This document shows, piece by piece, positions 47,171 to 58,303 of a DNA stretch of 64,000 nt. Below the pieces are notes generated by a model. It saw only the letters and a list, made by a program, of their open reading frames with translations, did not search any database and had not been told where the DNA came from. A program made the translations under genes and the position numbers. The DNA is from Drosophila persimilis (lineage: Eukaryota > Arthropoda > Insecta > Diptera > Drosophilidae), in assembly GCF_003286085.1 (NCBI RefSeq), contig NW_020825340.1, positions 620,001-684,000 on the forward strand. Reading direction: 5' to 3'. The stretch's first letter is position 1, and the number at the start of each line of letters is the position of its first letter.

Positions 47171-47320
47171 AGGCGTAGCGGTAGACGGATGATGTGGGAA
47201 GTCGGCATTGGGGAGAACGGAAGAAGATCATACCCACAAGTATTGCGCAATTAAACTTATATGAAAGGTTTGCTTGTGGTTTGCAACCACAAAGTGCGCC
47301 ACAGCGAAGAGGTAGGGGAT
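47171..47320. repeat. Dispersed repeat shared with 9889-10048
   Basis: It has GAGAACGGAAGAAGATCA, CCCACAAGTATT and AAGTGCGCCACAGCGAA in the same order as the copy near 9.9 kb. Confidence 0.4.
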
Positions 47321-50300
47321 ATACATTAAAAACATTAAAGACTTAACTGAAATGCATTATGTGTGGGTGGAGCCTGATTGGAAATATTCAAAGTTTCGTC
47401 TCCTATGTAGCTTTACTATGGAGGTTAATGACAAAAAATGGCATTTCCGCCCAGTGTGCGCTGCTTTGATTTGTTTGCTGGTTTATGAATATATCCGTTG
47501 TATGTCTGCTAATTTGATTAACAGTGTACGAACGATAGAAGGTTTTGTGGGGTGGCCGTGTTTGATTAGTGGGGAATTAGGAAATGGAATTTTCCGAGCA
47601 TAAGGCTCCAAAAGGCAGGTGTCAAGATCCAGGTACTACTCGTACACTAGCTGACTTCGAAAACGTCTTGCCCATCAGATCATCTAAAGACGGTATAGCT
47701 TGGAACCAAAAGAGTAAATCCTACAAATGGATAAATAAGTTTCGGGGCATATCGAAATTCAAAATTTTACATCTCCTTCTACATAGTTCCAATAGTTAAA
47801 AGATATGAGGATCTAGTTTCAGCATTCATTTCTCTGCTTGGTTATTATAGGCATCATTGAGATCGTTCTACCTCTAAGTGCCTTAAAAACCCCGTCATAA
47901 TGAGTTTAAGTCTCGTCAAAGTTTTGACTATATGAAAAACCATCCTTGACTTCCAGATGTCCTACATATTTCTGACTTGTCCATCAGATCATCCAAGTGC
48001 ATACGGGAACATACTTTGCAAAGAAGATCTAGCTCATAAATGATCTTAATTATAAGTTGGTCTTTAGCCGAAGCCCACACTCACCTCAGGATTATGGCTG
48101 TTTCTCTGATAGAGCTTATCCAAAAATACTACTCCGCTTGTAGTCTTAGCTGCACTCGACTTGAAGACCTTCCGTTGGGTGTAGGTAACGTTTCAATCGC
48201 AAACACTTCACTTGTTGGCTCAATCGTTACGGGCCGTTAATCACTCAAAACAAGTGCGTACAATTTGCAGACCGGAAATGAAATTATTGTCAGAATGGCG
48301 ACGGACATGCGACAAGTGAACGCGACAGCGACGCGCCACGCGAATAAAGGTTTTGTTTGTATTTGATGTCGCCGTAGTAGTTTCGTAGCGGATATGCAAG
48401 GAAATTTGTCAGTGCAAGGACAAGGCAGACTGGACACCGACGGCAGCGAAGGCAGCGAAGGCCACAACGTATACGGCGTTGAGGACGAGGATAAGAACGC
48501 GTTCCTTGATGTTCGCACAGGTGCATAGGAGGAAAGGGAGTAGCAGTCGGAGAAGTTGGGGCCGCCAACGAAAGCGGAATGAAAATGAAATCAAAAAGCG
48601 AAATTTCTATAATTTCCGCACAAAAATATCCGCGACACACACGGAGGAGGACACATGTGAGTGTTGCAGTTGCAGTTGTTCGTTCGTGTGTGTTTTGGTT
48701 GCTATTGCCACGCCCACAGCCAGCAACAAGCTGGGCGTCTGTGTCCAAGTTTGCCACTCAACTAACGGGTAACGTGTGTGTGTGTTTCCTTCTTGTCCCT
48801 TTTCTTTTTTCGCTAGTATTTTTCTTGTGTGCTGCCCACTTGGCCAAGTGAACGTTTCGTTTTCTTTGCCTTTCCTGTGGATGTGGATGATATTGACGAC
48901 GTGCAACCGACGAATCTTAACCGCAAAATACCGTTATTATGTCGTCCGCGACGTGTTGCACGGTAACGCGCACTCGAAGTTAATGTGGCCCGGTGCTCGC
49001 CCAGATCATCCCGTCCGAAACAACGCTTGAACGTTCAAAGATGGCGACACGGACACGGACAGAGGCACGGACTCAAACACACACTCCTCCCACAATCATT
49101 ATATTTTGGAGCTGTGTGTAATCAGCAACCGCGACGCTGCTAGCAAGGATGTCACCCCATCGTCCGTTCTTGCGGTGGTTGATGCGCAGGCGCGCTCCGC
49201 ACTCCTGCTTTGCCCTTTTATCTGGTGCTGTCATCGGCTGCTGCTTCTGCTTCTGCTTCTACTGCTGCTGCTGCGAGATGGGCGGAGCCAAAACTGTGCC
49301 GCCGTGGATGCTCCTGGTGCTCCATTGGACTGCTCTTCTCTATGTTCTTGGGCAGCACTGTGGCAGCAGGCGGCGGGCATCATTAGTGCTGGCGAAGAGA
49401 CCCCATTTTGGGCGGAAGTGCGTATGAGCAATATTTTAACAATGGCGTTTAAAACAGTTAAAGAGCCAGTACTAACACACGCTACTCTTATCTATGTGTG
49501 TGCATGTGTGTGCGCTAGTGTGTGAGGCCATTAGGCTCTTAGTTTAGCAAGGACTTTAAGACCCAGCCCAGCGATAAGCCCTCCTCGCCGCACACATAAT
49601 ACCATTTTAATTTCAAGCCGAAGTGGCCACAAAAGACGCCCCAAGATCTCGAGATGCGCCTGCCAAAAAGGATATAATTAACATGCCACAGCCCCACTGA
49701 ATCACACATGTACACGCACACATGCTTACACTTGTATGTACTACATGTGTTAAATGACTTATAGATAAGCGCCCAGAACGGTGACATGATTTAAGGTACT
49801 GTGTCGAGGCGGGGATAATTTGTGATAAGCTAGCATATGGCATGGAATGGGGAGCTTCATTTGCCATCTCATAATTAGGGGAGCAGATGAAGCGGAAGAA
49901 AAATGTCTACAAATCGTAGATCTAGTTAATGAGCACTGAAGTAGAGCCACTAACTATACAGTAGTGTCAGTTCATACAACGAATACATTCCAAAAGAATT
50001 TTCTGAATTGGGTCCCTGGTATTCAGCAGTGGCGTTCGGCTTGAGCCACGTCATCACGAGCCAGCCGGTCCAGCAGTGCATTTGAATGTGTTTGAGTAAC
50101 ACACATACAATATTATCTCTCAAAAATATTTGATACAATAAATTTTTTTATTTTTAGCGCTTCGCTTAACTTGGTTTTGTGTTTCGCTTGAGGTTCCAGC
50201 GTATTTTAATGGATGGGTGCACAAGTATTCTCACATTCTGCGTGTATAGGTTTTAGGATTGCTGGCGTTTGTGGGCTATTTCACTTTCGTCTTCTGGGCT

Positions 50301-51576
50301 CACATACCCTTAATTTTTAGAGTATTATGACAGTTTTTCAAGAAGCTTTCTCCACAATATCAACAGAACTGTTATAAGCTTATAACTTATAATTAGACCT
50401 CGGATTTTGCATATTTGCATATTTTCATCAGATTTTTATAAGTTATAAGGATAAGCGGATATACACATGTAAATATACATCATATACATATGTATATCAT
50501 AATTGACTTCACATTCAAAGAAATCTTCATTAGGTTATTCAAGGTGCGACGTTTAGCCAAAAGATTTGAAGTTTGATGGGCAAGTATGACACAATCTGTA
50601 TAGACCCATTTCAAAGCTATCCATAATAATAGATGATATATATAATTTTCTGAACGCAAATCACTTTTGTACATGGGATCAAATGTAAGTTTATATGATA
50701 CTAGGGGACAAGCCCCCCGCACAATCGATTCGCTTGTGCGCCAACCCCCGTCTCACTTGCTAAAGCAGCCACAATAATTGTCTCAATGAACTGCAATTTT
50801 TCAAGAACTAACGTGTCGGTCATTTGTAACTGAGAAACATCTGCGTCTGTGAGATACATTTATATCTGTGATAGTAGAATTTTGGGCGACGACGACGACG
50901 ATCCATAACCATGTATTTCATATACAATAATATGTACAGTACAATACATATATTTACCTACATGCATATGTATGTATGTACATGTCTGTATAGATAGATG
51001 TACAAGGGGATTTTATTATGCGAAAAATTCGTAATGTAGATCTAATTTTTGCAGAATATAGCATTTCAGTATTCTGGAAATAAATTCGTTACATAGAAAA
51101 CTTCTTTGTACGGATGTTCGTATTAGAGAAATTCGCCTGCAAAAGCTTTCAAATTCCTTGGAAAAGTAACGGTATATGAAGCTTAGTAAAGGTGAAAGTC
51201 CTTGTAGAGCTTCCAGTGCTTGAGCACCCTCATAAGCTCCCATAGCTTTAGCCAAGTCAAATAAAACTTGGATCCCAAAAAAAATTCGTCATTAAGTACA
51301 AAATTATTCAATATTTTTATTGAACAAAACACACACTCATTTACACTTATCACAATAAGTTTGTTGTATATAACTTGCAAGACATAACATAAGTAGTTTC
51401 ATATATACGTCAAAAGTCTGCCTAGTTTGCACTTGTTCTGTTTAGCCAGTGATAAAATTAATTACAAAAATGCGAAGGGAATCGGCCTTCATCCTGTTGA
51501 ATGAATGTATTGGAAATGTGCGGATGGGAAGGTAAAAAAAAAAGAGTAAGTCATTGTGCAGCATATCCGAGAATCT
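47321..51576. other. Long gene-poor stretch upstream of Ets65A and downstream of the p24 gene
   Basis: No coding gene is supported. 48.2-49.1 kb is richer in GC and CpG than its surroundings, and a strong minus-strand splice donor (CTGAG|GTGAGTGTG) ends at 48085. It is a candidate location for the distal Ets65A promoter and 5' UTR exon. CTG/TTCTGC runs occur at 49235-49275. 50.3-51.5 kb is AT-rich. Confidence 0.4.
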
Positions 51577-52560
51577 CTAAATGCGACTCCTTGAATTAGA
51601 TTTCACATCAAACAGCTTTCGCACGAAGAAAACCTGGAAAACACAATGAAATTAGATTGAAGTCAATGAAATAGTGGATTAAACGCACCTGAATGGAGCA
51701 TGTGATCAATATGACCACAATTTGGCTTAGCGAGAAAGTCTGAATGTAGGAGTTATTATCCAAGAGCAGAGCATAGTCGCGGGCCTCGCGATGCCGGCTA
51801 TGCGCCTGATAGCCCATCATGTCGTTGATGTTGCGCTCCACAGTACCGATGGTGGCCTAAGGTAATAAGTAGATCAGTTTCAGTTTTTGGGTGTGGCTTA
51901 GGAAAACAAAACCAGTTTCTGCTTACTGTAAAGTTTTGCATGTTCAGCTGCAGCTGCTCAATCTCTTTGGCGTACTTGTCCCAGGCATCGTACTTCACTA
52001 CTGTGATGTAAATGTTGACCAGCTTGCCAGCGAATCGCGAGAACTGGTTGTCAATGCAGACGGAGTAGTAGCCGCCGGGCGACACCTGGTCAGTGTAGTC
52101 CGCCGTGGCCTGCCACTGGTAGGGCTTCACCACTTCATTGGCTGGATTGCGCACGGCAAAACCGGCCATGCCATCGCCGCCACGCACCACCTGGGGAACA
52201 CAATTGTGAAAATCAAAGAGAAATAGTATCTATCAATGGACTTACACTGAAGGACACATAGAAAGTGGCCCCCGCCTGTACGTACTGATGATAGCAATCT
52301 TCTTTGCCAGCGTCTATGTGGACCTGCAAAGAGTAAAACAATAATCTCCAGCTGTTCAGACTCCGTACGTCGTGTTGATGCTGCGTACTCCTTACCTTAT
52401 AGTCCATGGCAACTGCTGGCAGATTCTCATACCACGGCTGTTGCGCCTCTTGGGCTGAGGCAACTTTGATCAAGCAGCAACAACAAATCAGAGCGAATGT
52501 CAGTAATAGATTATTAATCTGCTCTCGTTGCCACGTCAATCGCATTTTGGATTTGTTCAT
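51577..52560 (-). CDS. loj: p24/emp24 (TMED) family cargo receptor, logjam-like
   Basis: Five exons (52560-52396, 52323-52246, 52190-51927, 51856-51689, 51633-51577) give 243 residues. A hydrophobic signal peptide covers about 15-36 (LLLTFALICCCCLIKVASA). The GOLD domain is about 50-150, with the conserved cysteine pair at Cys65 (EDCYHQYV) and Cys126 (YYSVCIDNQF). A helical region follows, then the signature RNINDMMGYQAHSRHREARD and one transmembrane segment at about 209-229. The short cytosolic tail (RKLFDVKSNSRSRI) has no KKXX signal. The product would cycle between ER and Golgi in COPII/COPI vesicles and help select cargo. The family is certain. The loj (CG10733) label is my best guess from length, tail type and neighbourhood. 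Confidence 0.9.
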
Positions 52561-52730
52561 CTCAGTGTCACTTTGTGTATGCCAGCTATGGGTACGGACT
52601 CTAAAATGCGTTTTTATCTACACTCCCTGCCGAACGGATGAACTAGTGATTAGGAATTCCTACCGGTTAGCTTTCTATTTGCTAAATAAACATTTAAAAA
52701 TGTTAATAAACAACCAGTCGACCGCGGATC

Positions 52731-52780
52731 TATCGATACAATATACGGTCAGACCCTTGAAAATATACCGAAATATACCG
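52731..52780 (-). promoter_or_regulatory. DRE and Ohler-6 motifs upstream of the p24 gene
   Basis: TATCGATA at 52731-52738 is a perfect DREF-binding DRE. AAATATACCGAA at 52761-52772 is the exact reverse complement match of core-promoter motif 6 (KTYRGTATWTTT), with a second near-match directly after it. Both are typical of TATA-less housekeeping promoters. The orientation toward the p24 gene is inferred from distance to its ATG. Confidence 0.6.
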
Positions 52781-53198
52781 ATGAACTATTTGCACTCATA
52801 TTCCATCATATTTCTCGATTTGGATATTCGGTTGAAAGTTAGAAGTTAGCAAGGAACCTCAGCAATGAACATATAATTTTATCCGACAGTGTAAACAATT
52901 TTATACAAGAATGGCGATTTGAAGTACTTATCTGAAACTGATTGTTTATAAAATAAAGTATAGACAGAAAATATCAACGATAATTTCCACAAAATTATTT
53001 GTTTTATATGGTAACTACACGCTAACTACACATTGGCTACATATTAACTACATCTCTCACCTGAGGGGAAACGTGAACGTTTGTTGAAAATACTGGAAAA
53101 TACTAAAAAGTATATAAATATAAATACTGCTAGCAATGCTATTAAATCCTCAAAAATGCTATAAAATATATAAAAATATGCAAGGTGTTTGAGTTCAT

Positions 53199-53220
53199 AA
53201 ATATACCGAAATATACCGTC
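53199..53220. promoter_or_regulatory. Second Ohler-6 pair in the divergent promoter region
   Basis: AAATATACCGAA followed by AAATATACCG repeats the arrangement seen at 52761-52780. It lies between the divergent p24 and epimerase genes and may serve the epimerase. Confidence 0.5.
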
Positions 53221-53625
53221 TTATTTTCAAAACATTAAACATGTGCAAGTTGCGTTGAACCGCGAAAAATAGTGCTGTTTGTAAATCCAATCCAATATAA
53301 TTTCCTGTAAAATAGTGAGCAAGGAACCACCTGTTGGGTAAGCTGCGCATACAGTATATATAAATATAAATATTTCGCTAAAGTGCATCGCTCTTATCGA
53401 AGGCCTCTCCAGCCCTGTTTCTGATAAGACACAATTTTCATATGTTTGTTATATTTTTTTATATATTGTTGGTTGCGGCTGTTTTGCGATAATTTAGAGT
53501 GTGAATACTTACACACACGTAAATTATATTAAGTGGTGATTAACCTCTACAGCGTTGAGTAGGGCAGATAAAAATGCCAGCGCACTCGGCGCGCAAGTTC
53601 ATTTTGTAGCTGCATCGAGATCGAA

Positions 53626-54720
53626 ATGGTTCACGTCACCGAGGATGTTTTTGCTACTGGAGCAGTCAATCCATTTACCAAGCAAACGGAACCCATTCGA
53701 CGCTTTACGCTATCCAATGGCAGTCGCATGTCGGTCCAGGTGATCACCCTGGGCGCCACCATCACCAGCGTCAAGACGGAGGATGCCCGCGGCCAGCTGG
53801 ACGACGTCACGCTCGGATTTGACGACTTGGAGGGTTATCAGAGCGAAAAGAATCCCTACTTTGGGGCCACCATTGGACGTGTGTGCAATCGTGTAGCTAA
53901 CGGACGCTTCAGGCTGGATGGCGAGGTGGTGGAGGTGTCCAAGAATCGGGATAACAAATTCCAGTTGCATGGCGGATTCGTGGGCTTCGACAAGGCCCAC
54001 TGGGATGTGGTTTCGGTGCGTCAAGACGGCGTCACACTATCGCACACCAATCCCGATGGCCATGAAGGTTATCCGGGCAAGGTCACGGCCACAGTGAACT
54101 TTACCCTCAGTGAGGACAACTGCCTGCATGTCCGGATGATGGCGGAGAGTGACAAGCCCACGCCCGTGAATCTCACAAACCACTCGTACTTCAACCTGGC
54201 TGGCCACAAGGCGGGTGCCAACGGTCTCTACGAGCACACCATCGAGATCAATGCCTATGGCATCACCGAAACGGACAAGGACTCCATACCCACCGGTAAG
54301 ATCACACTGGTGGACGGAACTTTTTTCGATCTGCGCGTGCCCAACAATCTCGGGGAGCGCCTCAAGCAGCTGCAACCGGCCCGTGGCTATGATGATAATT
54401 TCTGTGTGGAGTTTGATCCGCCACAGCCCTTCTCTAAAGTGGCCAGAGCAACGCATCCACCCAGTGGACGCTGGCTGGAGGTGGTCAGCAATCAGCCAGG
54501 CGTTCAGTTTTATACGGCCAACTTTATGCCGGACGTGGAGCGTGGAGAGGCGGCCATTCCCGGTAAGAGTGGAGCAGCCTATGCCAAGCATGGAGCCTTC
54601 TGCCTGGAGACCCAAAAGTTTCCCGATTCTGTGAATCACAGCAACTTCCCATCGACGACCTTGCGCCCCGGCGGGACCTACAACCACGAAGTCATCTACA
54701 AGTTTGGCGTCTCCCAATAA
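53626..54720 (+). CDS. Aldose 1-epimerase (galactose mutarotase)
   Basis: A single exon encodes 364 residues, the normal length for this family. It interconverts alpha and beta anomers of D-galactose and D-glucose, feeding the Leloir pathway in the cytosol. There is no signal peptide. Visible family motifs are GATIGRVCNRVANGRF (about 80-95), QLHGGFVGFDKAHWD with active-site His115, NLTNHSYFNLAG with catalytic His186, YDDNFC, and FCLETQKFPDSVNHS with the catalytic-base Glu at about 328. The start is MVHVTEDVFATG; an upstream in-frame ATG is not needed. A polyadenylation signal AATAAA lies at 54803-54808. It corresponds by position to the D. melanogaster 65A epimerase next to a serine protease (I believe CG10467 and CG10469), which I did not verify. 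Confidence 0.95.
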   Translation: MVHVTEDVFATGAVNPFTKQTEPIRRFTLSNGSRMSVQVITLGATITSVKTEDARGQLDDVTLGFDDLEGYQSEKNPYFGATIGRVCNRVANGRFRLDGEVVEVSKNRDNKFQLHGGFVGFDKAHWDVVSVRQDGVTLSHTNPDGHEGYPGKVTATVNFTLSEDNCLHVRMMAESDKPTPVNLTNHSYFNLAGHKAGANGLYEHTIEINAYGITETDKDSIPTGKITLVDGTFFDLRVPNNLGERLKQLQPARGYDDNFCVEFDPPQPFSKVARATHPPSGRWLEVVSNQPGVQFYTANFMPDVERGEAAIPGKSGAAYAKHGAFCLETQKFPDSVNHSNFPSTTLRPGGTYNHEVIYKFGVSQ

Positions 54721-54923
54721 GTGCGCCCAAACTCTCTATGCAATCCCAATATGCCATAAATGCCATGTATCCAAATAACCCAACAACGTAACGATAATAA
54801 CCAATAAAGAAAAAACACGAATGCACTCGAGAATTATGCAAAAGTTCGATAAGAGCCAGAGCACGCCTTGCGGGGCCATTAAACTGTAGCAATCAGTAGA
54901 GCTAATAGCTCGAGAGCAGGCCA

Positions 54924-54960
54924 TATATAACCAAGGGATGGTCACAAGCCATAAATCAGT
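54924..54960 (+). promoter_or_regulatory. TATA/initiator promoter of the serine protease gene
   Basis: TATATAA at 54924-54930 and a TCAGT initiator at 54956-54960 have standard spacing. This places transcription start after the ATG at 54938, so translation must begin at 54965. Confidence 0.75.
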
Positions 54961-54964
54961 TGAA

Positions 54965-55841
54965 ATGATTCTTCAGCTGTTTGTATGTCTGATCGCCCAG
55001 CTAAGTCTGAGTTTTGGCCAGGAAATGGGCTATCTCCGCATAATGAATGGCACCACGGCTAGGGATAAGCAGTTCCCTTACCAAGTGGGTCTGCTTTGCT
55101 ACTTCGATGACTCAAAGGATGAACCGAATCTGTGTGGCGGGACAGTCATCAGTAAACGTTGGATTTTAACAGCAGCCCATTGCTTACAGGAACCGAGCTC
55201 TGAACTGTAAGTAAAACCAACAATAAATAGCCTGCTTTGAAACGTGCACTAACAAGAGATTCTCTTGCAGACGCAAAGTGATTATCTACGTGGGAAGTCT
55301 GGAAGTGGACGAGAGTAAGCCATTTGTAGTCAAAAAGAGCGCAACCATTGTCCATAAGGGGTTTAACCGAAAAATTGTAGCCAATGATATTGGCTTGATA
55401 AAGCTGCCAAAGGATCTAACGTTCAATGACCGCATACAGCCGGCTATTTTCCCCGACCTGGGGAACACCTATGAGGGAAAGATGGCCATTATTTCCGGCT
55501 GGGGTCTGACCAGCAAGCAGCAAGCTAGCAGTGTCCTCCAGTACATCAGAGCTCCAATCATCACCAACGAGGAATGCGAGAAACAATGGAACAAGCAGCT
55601 CAAAGGGAAAAGAAGGAAGCTCGTACTGGACTCCTTTATATGCATTGATTCCAGGGCGGGACTCCCGTGTCGCGGCGACTCTGGCGGTCCTCTGGTTCTC
55701 GATGATGGCTCTAGAACGCTGGTGGGCATCGTCTCGCACGGTTACGATGCCAAGTGCCAGGTGAAACTGCCAGATGTCTTGACGCGTGTGTCTTCGTTTC
55801 TAGATTGGATTGAAGAGCAGACTGGTGGTGGTTTGGAATGA
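54965..55841 (+). CDS. Secreted chymotrypsin-fold (S1A) serine protease
   Basis: Exons 54965-55206 and 55271-55841 give 270 residues. The signal peptide is MILQLFVCLIAQLSLSFG. The short propeptide ends at Arg25, and activation would expose IMNGTTARDKQFPYQVGL. The catalytic triad is complete: His72 (TAAHC), Asp120 (NDIGLIKL), Ser218 (CRGDSGGP). The position six residues before the serine (residue 189, chymotrypsin numbering) is Leu (GLPCRGDSGG), neither the Asp of trypsin nor the Ser of chymotrypsin. Substrate preference is therefore unclear. It probably acts in the gut or haemolymph as in the 65A Jonah-like cluster. The TATA-driven promoter suggests tissue-specific expression. It ends with AATAAA at 55872-55877. 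It lies only 245 bp after the epimerase. Confidence 0.93.
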
Positions 55842-55877
55842 ATGGGCTCCTGTGGAATGGCATCGAGTGGCAATAAA

Positions 55878-58303
55878 ATACGAATCTCTTTTCAAACGTG
55901 TGCTTTATTCTTATTACTCATACAAACTCCCATACTCGTACACTTTCTCCTTTCTTTATCTCCCATTTCGTTTCGTTTCCATACTATTTTCTTGTGGCTT
56001 TGCTAAATTTGTTATCATTTTTTTATATTATTTTCTTGTCGTTTTATAATGTTATTTGTGACTTTGGTTGCATGTCTTTTAAACAATTTGTTTATGATAA
56101 TGTTTAAATGTATTCATTTGTGGGCTTCGTTTACGTGTGAGTGTGATGTGGTGTAGTGTGTGTGTGTGTGTGGTTAATGTTGCTGATTATTTGTGATCCT
56201 TTTTTTTGTGGTTTTCATATTTTTTTCTTCGTTCTCCCCTTATTTGTTGTCGCTATCTCATAAATGCAGTTCTCAAAATGTACAAAAACCTGAATGGAAA
56301 TGATACAATGAGTGTGTGAGGAGGGGTGATATATATTTTGGTTTCTTCAACATTTGTTTCCTTTTAGTAGGTATTATCCCATATACTCGCATGTATTGTA
56401 TGTACAAAAGGTGTAAACGAAATTGTGAAAAAGCTATACAATTTGTTAGTTAACAAAGCGAATAAGTTTAAGAACTCGGCTGAATAAATTAGTTGAGTTG
56501 TATTATCTTTTTGTTGTAGGCTGCTTGAAGACTTCAGAAAAATTCGTTTGTAGCTAGCATAAAATTTGTTTTGGTTTGCTTTTCGTTAGTTTTTCTTTAA
56601 ATATATAAAAAATGCACATATTATTCGATAGTAAACCATAATAGTAAAGTAATTGTTAAACTGTTTTCCTCTCGTTTTCCTTTGTTACGATCCGATATCG
56701 CTTCCCTTTATGTCCGATTGCGGCCGGCCTCGTATAAAATGATCGATTTACTATGCGTTCAACTAGTGTTATTTTCATATTGAAATATATATGATTTTTT
56801 TCGTTACTTTCAATATTGCGTTTATCATTTGCCTATAAATCCATAGAGTTCGGTTCGTGTGACTTGCAACTATATTTTATTATAACTGTTTAATATATTA
56901 TAATGCGTTGATTCAGGGTCTAAGCTGAACCGAACTGAAAACTGAAATTGTAATATATTTTGGAGAAACGATTCCAGAACAGAATAGATTTTTCGTTTTA
57001 GTTACATTGTAAACTTTTTTGTATGCATTTGTCGTTCGGTTTCGTATAAAATGTTGGTTGGGCTTTTTGTATTTTACGAGTACTCGTACTTTAACATACG
57101 CAAAATATATTTTGTATATTTTTTCCACTTAGTTTCCGCTTATCTAGGGCTTTATGTATAAACGTTATTTTTAATTATTATTTTTGCTAGACTTTCCTTT
57201 TGGTTTTCGGGTTTCCCTTTTTCTTATTTCCGTATTTTCCCGTGTTGAAACAGTAACTTTCAGTCATCTTTTAATAATAATAATACATACATACAATATA
57301 TGCAATATTACATACGTACAATAATATTCTGGTTTCGTAATTTTTTGTTTGTAATTTTAATTTTAAATTTAATTTGTTATGAGCGCGCCGCCGTGTGCAA
57401 TGCATAAAAAAACGCAATGCATTCCCTTTCTTATATAGTGTGTCGTGTTCATAATTCACATTCAATAATGGTTTTTATTTTGTATAAAAGCTAAAATGTT
57501 TTTCCGCTGCGTATGACAAAAGTTTACATATCCTTATATATCTTTCTGATCAGGCGATCCTAGACCCATACAAAAAAAGTTCACCCAATTTCAATACAAA
57601 AATTGCCCCGTCCTCGTCCCACGAACTCGCTTCAACAAAATTTGATTTCAACTTTGGAAATGTTTTCCCATCATTTTCTTTTGGCAGTTATCGTTTTGTT
57701 AGGTTTGTTTTTGACATGTTTTGTGGTTGTTGTTGTTTTTCTTTCTGTTGCGTTGCTGTTGCTGTGATATTGGTTTAATATCATTGATTTCATGTATGTA
57801 TATGTGTCGTTATCATTAGATTTATCATTTATCATGTATGTATATGCTAAGCAACTAACATTGGACCATTCCATTGCGCGACGCACTATATAAGAAAACT
57901 AGCTACTTGATTACGTGTTATATTTACTCGTACTTGACTTTATATATGCATATATTATATATATTTATATTCATACTTGTATTATTATGTTATGTCGTTA
58001 TGTTGTACGTTATTATTAAAATGAATTACGCCCATGCGTGGACAGCAGCCAGGCAGTTAGGATACTTAACCCCCACTAAAAAAAAAAATGAGTAGAAACT
58101 CCCAAAAGACCCCCTTATTCCCCTTATACCCCCTCTATAGAGCCCAAGGCCCAGATCCAGTGCCAGCTCCAAGTCCAACCTTGCGGAAAAGTATTGTACA
58201 GCAAATGCATCAAAGCGGAAAAGTAAGAGCAAAGGATCTGGTAGAGCTGCTGTCGCATGCAGACAATTAAGACTAGGACTAAGACTACGGCCAAAAAAAA
58301 TCA
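55878..58303. other. AT-rich region between protease and SCAI, including the SCAI 3' UTR
   Basis: This 2.4 kb is strongly AT-rich with no supported gene. The SCAI gene ends at 58304 and its 3' UTR must extend left into this stretch. A 60-codon + strand frame lies at 58088-58270, opposite the SCAI 3' UTR (see findings). Confidence 0.5.

Noticed and set aside
48290..48757. 155-codon minus-strand ORF
   Set aside because: No domain or conserved-looking segment. It overlaps other open frames in a GC-rich area more likely to be UTR or promoter.
49106..49525. 139-codon + strand ORF rich in leucine
   Set aside because: The Leu run is a CTG/TTCTGC repeat; no recognisable domain or promoter.
53555..54717. 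Minus-strand 226-codon ORF and smaller frames at the epimerase
   Set aside because: Antisense shadows of the aldose 1-epimerase, whose catalytic motifs lie on the + strand.
54938..54964. Upstream ATG of the serine protease (nine extra residues)
   Set aside because: The TATA box at 54924 and initiator at 54956 place transcription start after this ATG. The second ATG starts a clean signal peptide.
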